In this document: positions 25,216 to 37,899 of the stretch, one piece after another | Layout of the letters: each line of letters starts with the position of its first letter | Position numbering within the stretch: the stretch's first letter is position 1 | DNA from: Setoptus koraiensis | Taxonomy: Eukaryota > Arthropoda | Assembly (NCBI GenBank): GCA_048013815.1 | Contig: CM106585.1 | Location: forward strand, 17,918,001 to 17,982,000 | DNA: 64,000 nucleotides | Direction: 5' to 3' | Notes under the pieces: model-generated | What the model saw: only the letters and a program-made list of their open reading frames with translations | Told to the model about the DNA's origin: nothing | Database searches by the model: none | Program-made: the position numbers and the translations under genes

Positions 25216-28200
25216 GATGGAGAGGTTAGTGGGGTATTGAGAATGTGTGAATGGGTAATAGGGGGTGGGATGGATGAATCATGGTTTAGAAGTGGAGGCA
25301 AATATGTTTCTTTAGAAAATAAAAGTGTAAAGAGGGTGTGTGTATACTGTCAGTGGGATTAGTGGAGGATTCTGTGGGCGAAAATGGAGTGGTGGAATTC
25401 GGATTGGAGAGAGATAAAGGGCATTGGGATTAGGGAGAAGGGCTGGTTATAGAGGCAAGGATTGAGATTGTGGATGTCAAGATAGTGTGGTGTGGAGGTG
25501 AGTGGAGTAATTGAAAGTGATAAGGTTGGGGTGGGGTTTGTAAAGGGGAAGTATTTTGAAGGTGTGTGAGAATATATAGAGATATGACTGGATGTTAAGT
25601 GGGAAGTGTGGAATTTAGGATTATGAATTTGGGTGGGGTGAATAGATAGATTGAAGATTATAATAATTGTTTAAGATGGTGTTAATAGTTGGTGAGGGTG
25701 TGGAGGGTTTTAGTAGTGGGTGAGGGGTGATATGGGTGTTGATGTGAGGAAAATGTGTAATAAATAATATGGGGTATTCGTTAATGATGGGATTAATTGA
25801 TATTATAGGTGGTGATAATTGGGTAGGTTGTTTTATGTGCAGAAGTTACAGATATGGAGTTGATGGGTGATGAAGGATTGGTAATAAGAATGTCTGATAC
25901 GTAGTGGGAAGAGTAGTGGGAGGAAGTGGTGGGGTGGGGACTATTTGAGGGTATTGGAGGGTAATGTTGGAAGATTTTGAGTTATTGATATATAAGGTAA
26001 GAGTGAGTATTGGTTGTGAGGAGAATGGTGTATAGTATGGATGGTGGTGGAGATTTTTTTAAATGTGGGATGGATTATATGAATTGGGTTATAGATATAT
26101 GGGAGAATTATGAGTTGTTGGGAGAGGTATGGTGGTTTGATTAATGAGAGAGAGATGAAATGATGTGAGTATTGAGTATTGTTGGATTGTTTGAGAGTTA
26201 TTGGGAATATGGTGTGAGTGAGATAGTATTTGAATGGTGTGGGGTGTTGGTGGAGGGATTTGTAATATATGGTGGTGATGTTTGGGGGTGAGGGGAGGTT
26301 ATGGTATTGTAATTAAATAGAATGTGTATATTATGAGATAATGTATGAAGGAATTGAAAGGGGGATGATGGGTTTGTTTTGGTTGAAATGTAATATTGGG
26401 AAATTGGTATTGTTTTATTGTGGAATTATTGAGTTAGAGGGGGAAAAGTGATGATTAGTGATGAGAGAAGGATAATTGTTGGGTGTAATTTGGTATAGGG
26501 AGGGGTAATTTGTAGGATTTAGTGGTTGAAATAATATTGGGTTAAGTGGTTTGTGATGAGGTGGTGATGGTGTGTGGGGGATGTTTGGGGAGGAAAGGGA
26601 TATATATTGGAAAGAAGGGGGGGTGGATAAATATTATTGTTTAGTGTGAAGGATAAGTGTGTTAATTATAGTTTAGGTAGATTGTGGGGGAGTTGGAGGA
26701 GTTAGTTTTGTATTGAAGATTAAGGGTTGTAGGAGTGGGGAGAAGATTTGTGGGTGAGGAAAATATTATTAATTTATGAATAGTATATTAAAAAGGTAGA
26801 GTGTTTATTGAGTGGCAATCGGATTTGTTGTATTAAATTAGAATGATGGGATGAGAATAGGTGATTGGGTAGATAATGTTGGGGGTGAGTGTGAAGGTTT
26901 TAGATAGATGGTTTGTGGGGAGTAAGGGGGGATTTATGGGGGAAGGGGGGGGTGATAAGAGTTTGGATGATTTTTGAGTATATAAGGGGTGGAAATAGGG
27001 AATAGGGGAGTGGGTGGTTGTGTTGTTTATTTGGATTGAGATTATGTAGAAATTTTTAGTGGTGTGAGGGATTGATTAGGGGGGTTATGGGTTAAGGGGG
27101 AAGTTGGTTAATGATTTAATGTTTGAGTTGAATATTGATGTTGAGTAGTTGGAATATATGTTGGTTATGGGTGATTTTGATAAAATTGTTTTATGATGAT
27201 AGGAGTTGTCTGGGTTTTGTGTAGTTTAAAGTTTTGAGGGGTGAGTGATGATATTATGAGTGTTGGAAATTTTTGGAGATTGATAGTATATAGGAATGAG
27301 GGTGAGGGTGGGTTTTTGGAATGATGGGAAATTGGTGATTGTGATTTGAGACAATAGAGAATTGGTAGATGTGTGATAAATATTATGAATGTTGTAATTT
27401 TATGGAGATAAGTTGTGAAAGGAGGATTTGGGAGAAGAAGTAATGGTGAGTGGATGGAGTGTAGTGGGTGTGAGTGAGAACTTGGATTGTTGGAATTTTA
27501 AGGGGGGTTGAAAAGTGTTGTAATTTGTAAAACAGATAGTAGGGGATGGGAAATATGGGGTTTATGGGTTGAGTAGTGTGGATGTATAGGGGATGGTGGT
27601 AAGGAGTGAGAATGAGATTTTTATTATGTGGAATGGAGGGGAGAGTTGTGTATATTGAGATGATTGTTTATAGAGGGTATGATTTTTATTGAGGATAAAA
27701 AATTGTGTAATTGGCAGTTGAGTTTGAGATGAGATTTGGGAGGGGAAGGAAATGGGGTATGGAGGTGGAGAGATATTAGAATTTAGGGATAGTTTTAATG
27801 GGGTGATGGGGAGAGTTATAATGGTGTTGTGAAAGATTTGGTGTTGTATTAGTGTGGAGAATAGATAATGGTGGATGGGATTGGTTGGGGGGGTGGGGGG
27901 GTATGTATTTGGAATTAGTGTATGGTGGTTGGATTGGTATAATGAGTAATGTTTGTAGGGTAATTAATGTTTGGTTTGGATGATATTAGTTGGGGATAGT
28001 TTGGAGTAGATTTATATTTATAATAGGAATGAGTGAAGAGGTCTGGGATTATAAAATGGTGTAGGGGGTATTAGGTGTAGAGAGATTTGGATGGGATTAT
28101 TGTTAGGGGGGTGTCAAATAGGTGTGTAGAATGTGTTGTTTATTTAGCAAGATTGACCTGGATAGTGGATGAGTTGCGAGGGAAGGAGTGTGGAGGGGGT

Positions 28201-31031
28201 GGGACGGGGTGTTTATTTAAGTAAAGAGGGGGATTGTGGAAGGGAGGAGGGAGAGGTTTTGGAATGGAATGAATTTTATGGGAGTAATTGTGGGGGGGGT
28301 GGTGATAGGTAGAATGATTGGAGGGGGGATGGAGTTAGGGGGTAGTGGGGGTGTGGGAATAATGTGTGGCTGATTGGGTTGGGGGATTTGTGGGGGGTTG
28401 ATTTAGATTTGTAAGGGGGTAGGATGGTGGGTGGGGTGAGTAAAGTGTGTTAAATGTGGGGGGTGGGGATTGTTGGGGTAGTGGTGGAAAAGTTTGAGTG
28501 ATGATGTGTTGATTTGAGGGGTTGAGGGGGTTGAATGGGATTAAAAGTAGGAGAGAGTGAAGAGTTTGTATATGGAATTTGGTGGTATGGGGGTGGGTGG
28601 AGGGGTATGGTGGGGTTAAGGATGGTAGTGGAATTTGATGAATTATATAATTGTTGGGTGTTAGGAATTGGAGGTTAATTATAGGGGGTTTGTGGAGAGG
28701 TAGTATTTGAGTGGGGGGGGTAAGGGGTTTTGGGTAGGTTGAGGATGATGTTGATTTTTAGGTGTAGTGTGTAATGGTATGGGGAGATAGAGGGGTTGGG
28801 AGGGTTGTTTGGGGAGGGTGTGGTGAGGATAGAGGATTATTGTGATGTGTTTTTTAGGTAATAGGTTGTGAAGTGGGTGTTTGTTAGTTGTGAATGTTAT
28901 TGTAGAGGTGGGAGGGAAGTAAGGAGAGTGGGTTGAGATGTGAGGAGGAGTGATGATTTTGTTAAGATTGAGGGGGTGGTGATGAGATTTATGTTGGTTG
29001 TAGTGAGAGTATGAGGTGTGTTTAAGATTGTTATTGTGGGGGGGGGTATTGAGTTGTGGGGGGGGAAGATTTAATGTTGTTGTGATGATGGGGGATTGTT
29101 TGTGTAGGGTATGGGGGGAGGTGTAGGGTAAGGTTTGGGATAGTGTTTTTAGGTGTTGTAAGAGAATTGGGAGAAATGTTAATTGGAATATGAAGAGGGG
29201 GTTTAAGTTTGGAAATTGTATAGAGATTGTGTGAGAAGAGGTGTTGTATGGGAGGAGATGGGGTGGTGTTGTGAAAAATTATGGTTAATGAGGGAGATTG
29301 TTATGAAGGGGAATAAGTTTAATTGGAGGGGGGGGATTTGTGGGGATTTGTAGGTTGAAGGTTTTTATTAGATTTTGGATTAAGGAGATAGGTGGGTGAT
29401 TTAGGATTTGGAGGGGTAGTTGGAGAGTTGGGGGTAGGTGTAGTTTTTTTAAGGTATTGAAGTTTGTTACGGGGTGATATTGAATGTAGTGGGTGTAATC
29501 TAATGGGGGAGTGGTGGTGAAGATTAGGGGTATGAGGAAGTATTTGGATGGGGGGGGGGGTGGGTTGGGTGGGAGTAGATGTGTTAATTTTGTAGATAGG
29601 TGAGTTGTTAAGGGAGGTGTGTGTTGTGTATGGATAGGGGGGGTATGTTTGGATAATTTGAGGAAGGGTTTTAGATTGAAAAAGGAGAAGTTGGGTGGAG
29701 GTGAATTGTGGGATGATTAGTTATGGGAGGAGGGGGGTAGAGGTGTTAGGAGGTGATTTGATGTGAGGTGTGAGAGGGTGTTTTTATGGTTGAGGTTGAG
29801 GAATGTGGGGGGGAGGATTGTTGAGGGGGGGAGATTATGAAATGTGGGGTGGGGTTGATAGAGATGGAGGGTTATGGGGTTTGGGGGTGGTGTGGGGTGG
29901 GGAAGGTTGGAAGATATAATGATGGGGTATTATGGGAAGGTTAAGAATGGATTTTTGTTTTGGGAGGTGAAGGGGGGTGGGTGGGGGGATGAGTATATTT
30001 AAAGGGTATGAAGAGAGGTGGAAGAGGTGTGTGTTTGGGAAGTGAAGTATGAGGGATTATGGGAGATGTAAGAGGATTATTGATAGGTGGGGGGTTGATG
30101 TGAGTTTGGGGGGTAATGGATTTGGGAAGGGTTGGTTTGGGGTTGAGTAGTTTGTGAGATGGATTAGAAGGGGTAGGAATTTTGTGGGGGAGATTGGGAG
30201 GGGGGATGGGGTTTTGGGGGGGGGGTGTTAGGGAGTTGAAAGTGGGGGTGGGGTGGTGTATTTGGGATGATAGGTTGTGGGGGTATGAAGGGATGGGTTT
30301 GTTGTGTGTTTTTAGGGGGGGGGAGGAGAAAGTTTATTTTTGTTTTCGTGTTGTTTTTGGTTTAGTAGGATGATGGGTGATATAGGGAGGAAATTGGAAT
30401 GTTTTGGAAGAGGGAATTTGGAGTGAGGTGGGATGTGTGTGGGTATGGAGTATGATGAGGTATGTTGGTTGATTTTTGAAGGAGGTTATTAAAGTAATAA
30501 GGGGAAGGGGGGTGAGAGTTTGGGGAATTGAGGGGGTTATTTATTTTAGGGGTTATGGGTGATTATAGGTGGAGGGAGGGGGGAGGAGGTGGGAAAGAGG
30601 GTGGATAGATTTAGATTTTGAATGGGGGGGTTGGAGTTTAATATTAGTTAAGTATAATAGAAGAAAATATTATGGGATTATATGAATAGTAGTTATGGGG
30701 TGGATGATAATGGGGGTAGGGATGATTGGGGGGGGAGGGGTAGATTTGGTGGGGGGTATTTGGAATAAATGAGAAAATGATTTGGATTAGGGATAAGTAG
30801 ATGGGGGGGTGGGTAAATTTTGGAAAAATGGTTGGGGGAATGTGAGGAATAAGGATGATAGTGGGTGGGGATGGAAATGGGTGGGGTATTTAGGGTTGGG
30901 GGAAGGTAGATGAGAATATATGGGGGAAAGAGGGGGGAGGGGGAATTAGGAGGAGAAAGGGAGTGTAGAAATATTTATTGGTAAATATTTAGGGTTTTGG
31001 GTATATTATGGGTTGAGAGGTAAGGGGGGAA

Positions 31032-31054
31032 GGGGGGGGGGGGGGGGGGGGGGG
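31032..31054 (+). repeat. 23-base poly-G run in copy B
   Basis: A long uninterrupted G run inside the block. The matching part of copy A (about 14640-14660) has ordinary mixed sequence, so the run is not part of a fixed unit. Confidence 0.8.
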
Positions 31055-31769
31055 ATGAGAAGTGATGGGGATGTGGGTGATATGATGGAAATTTTTGAAA
31101 TAGTGGGGATTAGTAGGAGAGGGAATGGATTTGGGGGGGGGGGGGATATATTGTGGATTGAGGTGGAATATGGGGGGGGTGTGAATAATTGTGTGGGAGG
31201 ATATAGGGTTAATATTAATGATATATGATAATAATTGGAAAGAGGTAGTGTGAGATGGGTTTGTGGATTAATAGAGGTAAGTGGGGGTGGTGGGTGGGTG
31301 TTGAAGTGGTGTGATATGTAGTGTATGGGTTATTAGTGTATATAGGTTTAAAAAAAAATTAATTAGTATAGGGTATGTTGTTTATTATTTATGAATATGA
31401 TATAGGGATATGATGGTTATTGATTTGATTTAATTGTTATGGTGGTTAATTGGGGGGGATATGTGGTGTAATGTGAGATAGATTATTACTACTTAGGTGT
31501 GATGGAATTGAGTGTGTTGGTTGTTATGTGGTATATTAATGATTGTAAGATGTTTTGGGGTGTTTGATGGGGAATGATAGTGCTGGGGGTTGGGTATGTG
31601 TGTGGGGGATGGAATGAATTATGGATTGGGGGGTTTAGGTGGGGGTGTTGGGGTATGGGTTTGAGGTTTGTTTATTATGGGTGTTTTTTGTTATTTTGGG
31701 AGTGGAGGGATTGTGTTTTTGAGTGTTTGGTTAGTTTTGGGGTTAGGTGGTGTGGGGGGGGGGAATGGA

Positions 31770-31862
31770 TCGTAAGTAAAGAGTGGAGGATTTTAAAAAT
31801 AAATGGGGACGAATATACGTTGCGTGCGAGGTATATAATTGGCTGTGAAGTTGATAGTAGAT
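31770..31862. other. C-containing island in copy B
   Basis: About 90 bases where C returns (ACGAATATACGTTGCGTGCG). Copy A has a weaker island nearby (about 15165-15190). No gene is seen. Confidence 0.5.
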
Positions 31863-34321
31863 ATTGATGGGTTGATTGGTAGGGTGGGATAATAGAGGAA
31901 TAGGAAGTGTTGTGTAAATATTATTGTAATTTTGGGTCTGAGATGTAATAGGGGGTGTTAGGGTATTGGGGGGGGGGAATGTGTGGAGAGAGTTTTGGGA
32001 GATGAGTTTAGAGGGAATATGTAATGATAGGGATTAGGGGGAGATGGAGGATGGATATATGATAGATTGTATAATATAAGGTGAATAAAAAGGATTGAAA
32101 GGGGTTTTATGAAAATGTGATTTGAGGGTTATGGTTGGTGGGGATAGGGGATGGTGTGGGTGGGAGATAAAAGATGGGGGAATTAGGTAATTTGATATGG
32201 GAGGTATATTGCTAAATTTAATGGGTGGAAATTAAATAGGGGACGGATGAATGAATTGTGAAGATTGGGGAGGAGTGGGATAATAGGGTGGGAGATGGAG
32301 GAGGGTGTTAGGGGATGTGGGAAGTGGTAGATTGGAATAAAAATTAAAGAAGGAGAAAGGATGGGGAGGAGATGATATTTGGGGAAAATTAATGAGATAA
32401 GGATTTATGATAAAAAGTGAGTATTGTGAGAAGATGGGTAAAAAGGGAGGTGAGGGGGAAATATTATAGAAGAGGGAAAGGAAAGTGTAATAAAAAGATC
32501 AATTTAGAAAGTGGAGTGGAGAGGGTAGATGATGAGGGGGAAAAAGATGTAGATAGGGATAGAGGAATTGGTAGATTGGAGTTAGGAAAGTAGTGGATTA
32601 AGTATAGAGTGATTAGTGGAAAAAAATAGTTGGGTATGTAATGAGAGGTTGATTAGTGTGAGTTTTGAAAAGATGTGGGTAAGGGGAGTATGGTGGTTGT
32701 GGTGGAGTGTGGGGGGTGCGTGAAGATATAAGGGTGTGGGATTTAGATTGGATTTTGGAAACAGGAATGGGAACGAAATTATGATTGTAAGGATTGATTA
32801 TGGGGATGAAAATGAATATTTATGGTTAATGAGAATGTATGGTGGAAAATAAGTATAAGGGAAATTGGAAGGTTTTATAGGGGAGTAATATATTGGTGGG
32901 GCATGGAAAAACGAAGAAGAAGAAAGAATTAGGGGAGTGTTGAGATGTAGGTATTGTGTTGTAAGGATTTGTGTTGGGAGTAAAATTAAGTGTGTAGTGT
33001 CTGAATGATTGTGTGGAGTTTGAGGATGGACGTATGGGGGATAGTGGGGAGTGTTTATGGAGATTGATTTGAATGATGTGTGTGGGATAGGGGAGGGTGG
33101 TGGTTTTAATATTGAATTTATTGGTGTTGATGGGGGATGGGGAGGGGTATGAGGGGATAAGGATTAGGGTGAATTGATGGGTGGGGTAGAAGGATGATTA
33201 ATTATATATTTATAGGGATTGGGGTAAATGGAGTTGGGAGGGATTAAGTGGGGAGGGGGAGATTTTTTTTGGTGGGAAAATTATTTGTGGGTAGTGTTTG
33301 GATGGGGTGGGGTTTGAGTGAGTAATGTGTGGGTGGGGTTAGTTTGTGAGATTGTGGTAATTTTGAAGTAAGGGTGGGAGGGTTAGTGGGGTGTATGTTA
33401 GATGTGGTTTGGGGAGGGATAGGGGTAAGATAATGGGTGTTGGTGGGATTAAATTGGGATGGAGATGGAATATTTTTGATGTGAGTGTGTGTGAATGTGG
33501 ATGGAGGAGGGGGTGTGGTGTGTATGATTTGGTTTTTTATAAAAATTGTAAGTGGGAGTTTTGTTTGGGTGAGTTGTGTGATATTTGGGTGGTGATTATT
33601 TTGGGGTTTTTAAATGATGTTGGGGATAAATTGTGTGGGATGGGGGATGTGATGGAAGTGTAAGTAGTATTATGTCGTTGGGGTATTTAGTGTGTGGGGT
33701 GATTGGTTGGGTGAATATGTGATGGGGTGGAGGGTGGGGGAAGGGGTGTGATGTAGGGGGTTTAGTGGGTATATTTTGATAGGTGGGGATTGTTTTTGGG
33801 TGTGAATTGTAAGGATGAGGGGATGTGTAAAATGATAGTTTTTTGAGGTGGAGTTATGTATGTGGTGTGGGAGAAATAGGGGAGAGGATGTTGAATAAGA
33901 TTATTTGGTTGAAGTATTGGAAAGTGGTTTAATGGGGTGATAGTGATTAGTAGGGGAGGGAGGTAGGATAGGGTTGAATTGGTTGTATTGAATTGTTGTT
34001 TGATTAGTGTTGGATTAATGTGGGTAGTTGAAAGGTGGGGGGTTAAGTTAAAGATGAGATGATAGTTTTTATTAATGTAAGGAGGAGGAAGGATGAGATT
34101 AGATGTTTGTCGGTGAGTGGGGTTGGTGTTATAGTGGTGAGTGAATGATAGTTTTTGATGGGTTGGATGTGAGGTTTGTGGATTTTTTTTTTGTTGGGAT
34201 GGGAATTGTTGGTGGGGTGAGGATGTTGATGTGAATTTGTGAAGATGTGATTGGGGGAGTGTGTTGTGTGAAGAGTTAGTGTATTTTTGGTGTGAATGTA
34301 AAGGGTAAGGTTATTAGTTAG

Positions 34322-34375
34322 GCAGAATTATACATCGCGGGGTTTTGGTGGGTTGTGTGAATGACTGTTTGTAAT
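34322..34375. other. Short C-containing island near the copy B/C junction
   Basis: About 50 bases with C (GCAGAATTATACATCGCGGG) in C-free surroundings. The matching part of copy A (about 17870) is C-free. Confidence 0.45.
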
Positions 34376-34610
34376 AGGATTTTGTGGTGAGTGTTTTAAG
34401 TGACAGAGGAATTGGGGGGGGTAGTAAGTGGGGGTTGGTAGTATTTTTGTAATTTGGTGTGGAGGTTGTGAGTAGGAGGTTTAGGTGTTATAGAGGTTAA
34501 TAAAGAATGTTTTGGTGAAGGTGGGGGTATGGGGTGTGGGTGGATGGAGTTGATTAGAGTGGAATTGAGGAGTGGGTTTTGTGGGATTTAGTGTTTTTGA
34601 GAGTTGGGTT

Positions 34611-37395
34611 GTAGATTTGATGAGTGGTAAAGATAATAGTAGGGTTGTAGAGGGTGTGGATGGGGGGGGGGGGGCGAGGGGGGGGGGGTGTATTAAGTAG
34701 TATTAAGTGGGTGGTGGGATTATATGATGGATTTATGGATGTGTATTGTTGGGGTTTGAGTTATGTGGTTTTGAGATGGATTATTTGTTGGTGTGGTTGT
34801 GTTTTATTGTGGAAGTATTGGAAAGGAGGGTGGGGTAGTGTTAGGGGTTGTTATAAGGGATAGGATTGGATTGAGAGTTTGGGGATAATAAGTAATTATT
34901 ATTGAGTGTTAATGTTTTGATTGATGTTTAGTTATAGGGGGAGTGAGAAGATTAAGGGTTTTTTAGTGAGTGGTATGTAGTGTTTGAGTAGGTGTTGGGG
35001 TTTATTTTTGATGTTTGTATGGATAAAGTTTGGGGTTGGGGGTGAGTGGTGAGGGAAGGGTATTGTGGGGGTGATGTGTTGGTGGGGGGGTATGAGGGTG
35101 GGTGAGGGATTTTGGTTGTATTTTTGGTGAGGGGTTGGGGGTGTGTTTTAGTTTATTGTGGAAATGTTTTTGTAGTGAATTTTGATGAAGGAGGTGTAGG
35201 AGAGTGTTAGGGTGTGTGGTTTTGGGTAAGGTGAGAGAATGTGAGGGGTGTAAGATGTAGGGGTAAAGATTATATAGGGGGTAATAGATGAAGTTTTGGG
35301 TTGAGGGGGGGGGATAAGTGGAGTTGGAAGGGAGTGGAGGGTGGGTGGAGAGGGTGAGGAATTATTATTTGGTTGAGGGGGGAGGGTTGGATGATAGTTG
35401 GATTTAGGTTTAGAGGATAGATAGGGGAAGAAAAGGGAATATGGGGGTATTATTTTTGGGAGGGATGTGGAGGATATGGATTGTAATTTGGGGTATTAGG
35501 GAAGGAGTTGAAGATATTAGATATATGGGTATTGTTAAGTAGTTAATATGGGGGGGTATGGTGGAAATTTGTAGATAAGGGAGAAGGGTGAGGGAATGGA
35601 TGTAGGGGGGGTGTTGAGTTGGTGAGATAAGTGAGGAGAAAGGGAAGGGTTTGAGGTGAGAATAGGGGGATTGATTATTGAATGATTGGTATAGGGTTGG
35701 AATGTTTGAGGAGGGGAAGGAGGATAAGAGGGGGGTGTAAGAGAGATTATTGTTGTGAGGATATAGGGTAATGGGAGTGTGAATGTGTGGGAGGATTAGG
35801 TAAAGGGTGGATGATTGGTAGTGTTATTAAGAGGTGAGGAGTGAGTTGGATGGAATGGGGAAGGGAAGGTGGATTTTGGGATGGGATAATGTAGGATATG
35901 TGAATGGAGGGGATTTGTTAGAGGTTGATGTTGGGGGAGTTTGATGTTTGAGAAATTTGGTATAGGTGGAAGATTAATGGGTGGTGTGGGGGTGGTAGGG
36001 TGTATTAGAAAGATTTAGTTTTGTAGGGATTATGGATATGTGGGTTTGTGATTGGGTTATTGATGAGAGATTTGAAGGGGGAAAGGTATAGGAGAGTTAG
36101 GAAAGTGGAGGGGTTGGATGATGTGGATAGGATGAGTGGGGAATGAGAGAAGGAGGGGGAGAAATTGGATATGGGAGGGAGGAAGAAGTGTTTAAGGGAG
36201 GAAGTAAAGTTAAGAGGTTATGGAAGGTGGGTGGTTAGGGAGTTAGGAGATATTTTTAGAGGTTTGAGGAGAGGGGTGTAGGTGGTAAGTGTGATGGGGG
36301 ATAAGAGAGTGGGGAGGTAAGTATTAATGAGAGATATGTGGGGAGGAAGAGGTTGATTTGGGAAGGATTTGTTAAGAAAGGAGATGATGGTAGAGAAATA
36401 TGTGGGTTAAGGGAGGGTGTGGATTGGAGTGATGGTGATAGGGAAATTAGTTTGGTAGATTGGAGAAAGTAGAATAGAAGTTTTGAAGAGGGGAGAGAAG
36501 GGATAATTGAGTATGGAGGGGGGATGAGGGGATGAGTTTGAGATTGGAGAATTGGGGAAGGGTGTGTATTGGGTTGGTTTGGAGAATTAATTGGAAGTGA
36601 TGGATGGAGGGGGTGTAGGAGAGGGGGGGATGTGTTTTGGGGATGATAATGTATTATTGATGTGGAAGTTAGGGGATAGATGGAATAATTTGTTGGAGTT
36701 ATAAGATAGATTGGGTTAGGGAGGTGATTGTGTTAATAAGGGGTTTTGTGAAAGAATTAGGGATATTGGATTTTGGGTATGAGAGAGATTTTAGGGGGTA
36801 TTATGTAGTTTGGGGTGGGAACATAATAAGAAGGGAATGTGAATTGGAAGACAAGAGAGTAAATGGGGGAGGGAGTATAAAGGGGAATGGTGTGTATGGG
36901 GGTTTGTTTACTTTTGGGAAGGAGAGTGTTGTAGATGATAGGTATGATGATTGGGTATTAGGTGATGAAGAATTTGGGATGTAAGGAGAAGTGTGATAGA
37001 GGTGGGTGGAATATGTAGGAGCGGGTTATGAGTGTGGGATAGATATATGTGTGATTGAATGTGTGTGTGGTAGTGAGTGGTGTGGGAAGGGGATGTGTGG
37101 AGTGGATGTGATGGTAGGAGATGGGTGGTGAAGGTGTTTGGTTTGATGATATGGGGATTTATTGAGGAGTGATAGTTTTGATGGTGTGAGGAATAATGTG
37201 TGAGTGTTAGGGTGGGATGATATGTGTGTTTGTAATAGAGTTAGTGAGAAGGTGTATTTGTAATTAATGTGATTTGTGATGAGTGTTGATTTGAGAAGGG
37301 TGAGAAGAGAGTGGGTGGGTTGGGGTTGTGGTGGTGTGGGGTGGTTTGGGGAGTGGTGGGTGTGGTGGGGTTTGTGGTGGGAGTTGAGGGTGTTG
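34611..37395. repeat. Partial copy C of the C-depleted tandem unit
   Basis: The first 2.8 kb of a third copy. Position 34716 matches 18231 and 1283, and 36395-36433 matches 3091-3128 apart from one base. It stops abruptly at about 37395, where ordinary sequence resumes in mid-unit. Confidence 0.7.
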
Positions 37396-37400
37396 GCTGC

Positions 37401-37540
37401 TTGCGTGATTGGATCACAACTACATCTTTGCTGTCAGTTTGGCCCTATCGGCACCCCTCGGATTCTGACCTGGCTTGCATCTCTGTGTGGCGAAAATCCC
37501 TTCAATTTTCGGCCACGCTCGTATCTTCATCACCTAACTT
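37401..37540 (-). pseudogene. Broken 3' copy of the neighbouring secreted-protein gene
   Basis: Bases 37455-37537 closely match the last part of the intact gene at about 38098-38180; both contain CCCTCGGATTCTGACCTGGC, which encodes the reverse-strand peptide QARSESEG. Bases 37401-37445 match the 3' flank of the same gene at about 37903-37948 (GCGTGATTG.ATCACAA). In the copy these two parts are joined directly, so about 150 bases, including the stop codon and last codons, are lost. The remainder of the gene is absent. It is a direct-orientation partial duplication about 0.5-0.65 kb from its source. The C-depleted block ends only a few bases before it, so the block junction falls at the edge of this duplication. 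Confidence 0.75.
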
Positions 37541-37893
37541 CAAGGCCTTGATAGCTGATTGGCTCAAGAATCAGAAAGAATCTCATATCGTGATGAAGCA
37601 ACTTGCGATTGCAGTGATCGATTGTTAATGCACGAGAAAAATGAAATTGAACGCTGTTCGATGATCATTTACGTTTGCAAACATCTCATTTGGAGCAAAA
37701 ATGTAGAAGCTATCTGACAAAGAATGTGAACAAAAAAGCTGGTAAATGGATAGTTTATTTTGTTAATGAGTTGCAGAATAGTAGATACCACTTGTGGAAG
37801 CAATGAAATAAAAATTGATCATGCTAACTGGCGCCTTTACAAAACTAAAAGATCAATGAGCAATGCTATATGATAATATATGTTAGTAGGCCG
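37541..37893. other. Non-coding stretch between the gene fragment and the intact gene
   Basis: Ordinary AT-rich sequence with no gene. A + strand frame runs through 37401-37628 from the C-depleted block into the fragment, but it has no family likeness and begins inside non-coding sequence. Confidence 0.5.
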
Positions 37894-37899
37894 TTTATT
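37894..37899 (-). promoter_or_regulatory. Poly(A) signal of the 361-residue secreted-protein gene
   Basis: AATAAA on the minus strand, about 132 bases past the stop codon of the gene ending at 38032. The distance fits a short 3' UTR. Confidence 0.5.

Larger units (their letters stand above)
18131..34610. repeat. Copy B of the C-depleted tandem unit
   Basis: Second copy, about 16.5 kb. It matches copy A through many blocks of 15-35 identical bases broken by indels. A G run followed by an ATT-rich stretch is kept in both copies (7150-7222 and 23490-23560), so the same underlying template is present. Edges are approximate. Confidence 0.7.
1176..37395. repeat. 36 kb cytosine-depleted block (+ strand), tandem about 16.5 kb unit
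   Basis: From just after the PRMT7 donor to 37395 the + strand has almost no C over most 60-base lines. G is commonest, then A and T. Without C the + strand cannot encode Ala, Pro, Thr, His or Gln, and the complement (no G) cannot encode Gly, Ala, Val, Asp or Glu. Apparent open frames here are therefore not genes. The block repeats with an offset of about 16.3-16.9 kb. Anchors: 1283/18231/34716, 3384/20153/36687, 4326-4359 and 21066-21099 (34 of 34 bases), 13083/29421. Copies differ by very frequent small indels, above all in G-run length, as in uncorrected long reads. Both edges are abrupt. I recognise no rRNA, tRNA or protein gene. Apart from the copies, runs and islands listed separately, I see nothing else in it. 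Confidence 0.9.

Noticed and set aside
1176-37395. Dozens of 60-100 codon open frames within the C-depleted block (for example 13674-13928, 31574-31867, 33391-33663, 36724-36984)
   Set aside because: C-free DNA loses whole classes of codons, so frames are compositionally odd (Gly, Trp, Val, Glu, Arg-AGR only) with no domain, and the frame is not kept between tandem copies.
1176-37395. Tandem nuclear rDNA units
   Set aside because: The period would suit an rDNA repeat, but I could not match conserved 18S or 28S segments, with C dropped or with C read as T. The composition is also wrong for rDNA.
1176-37395. Mitochondrial genome concatemer as a firm call
   Set aside because: The unit length (about 16.5 kb) and strand skew fit the idea, but near-absence of C is far more extreme than in mitogenomes I know, and no mitochondrial gene or tRNA could be recognised. 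It is kept only as a hypothesis in the findings.
1176-37395. Telomeric or simple G-rich satellite
   Set aside because: There is no short repeat unit such as TTAGG; local sequence is complex and only the 16-17 kb period is evident.
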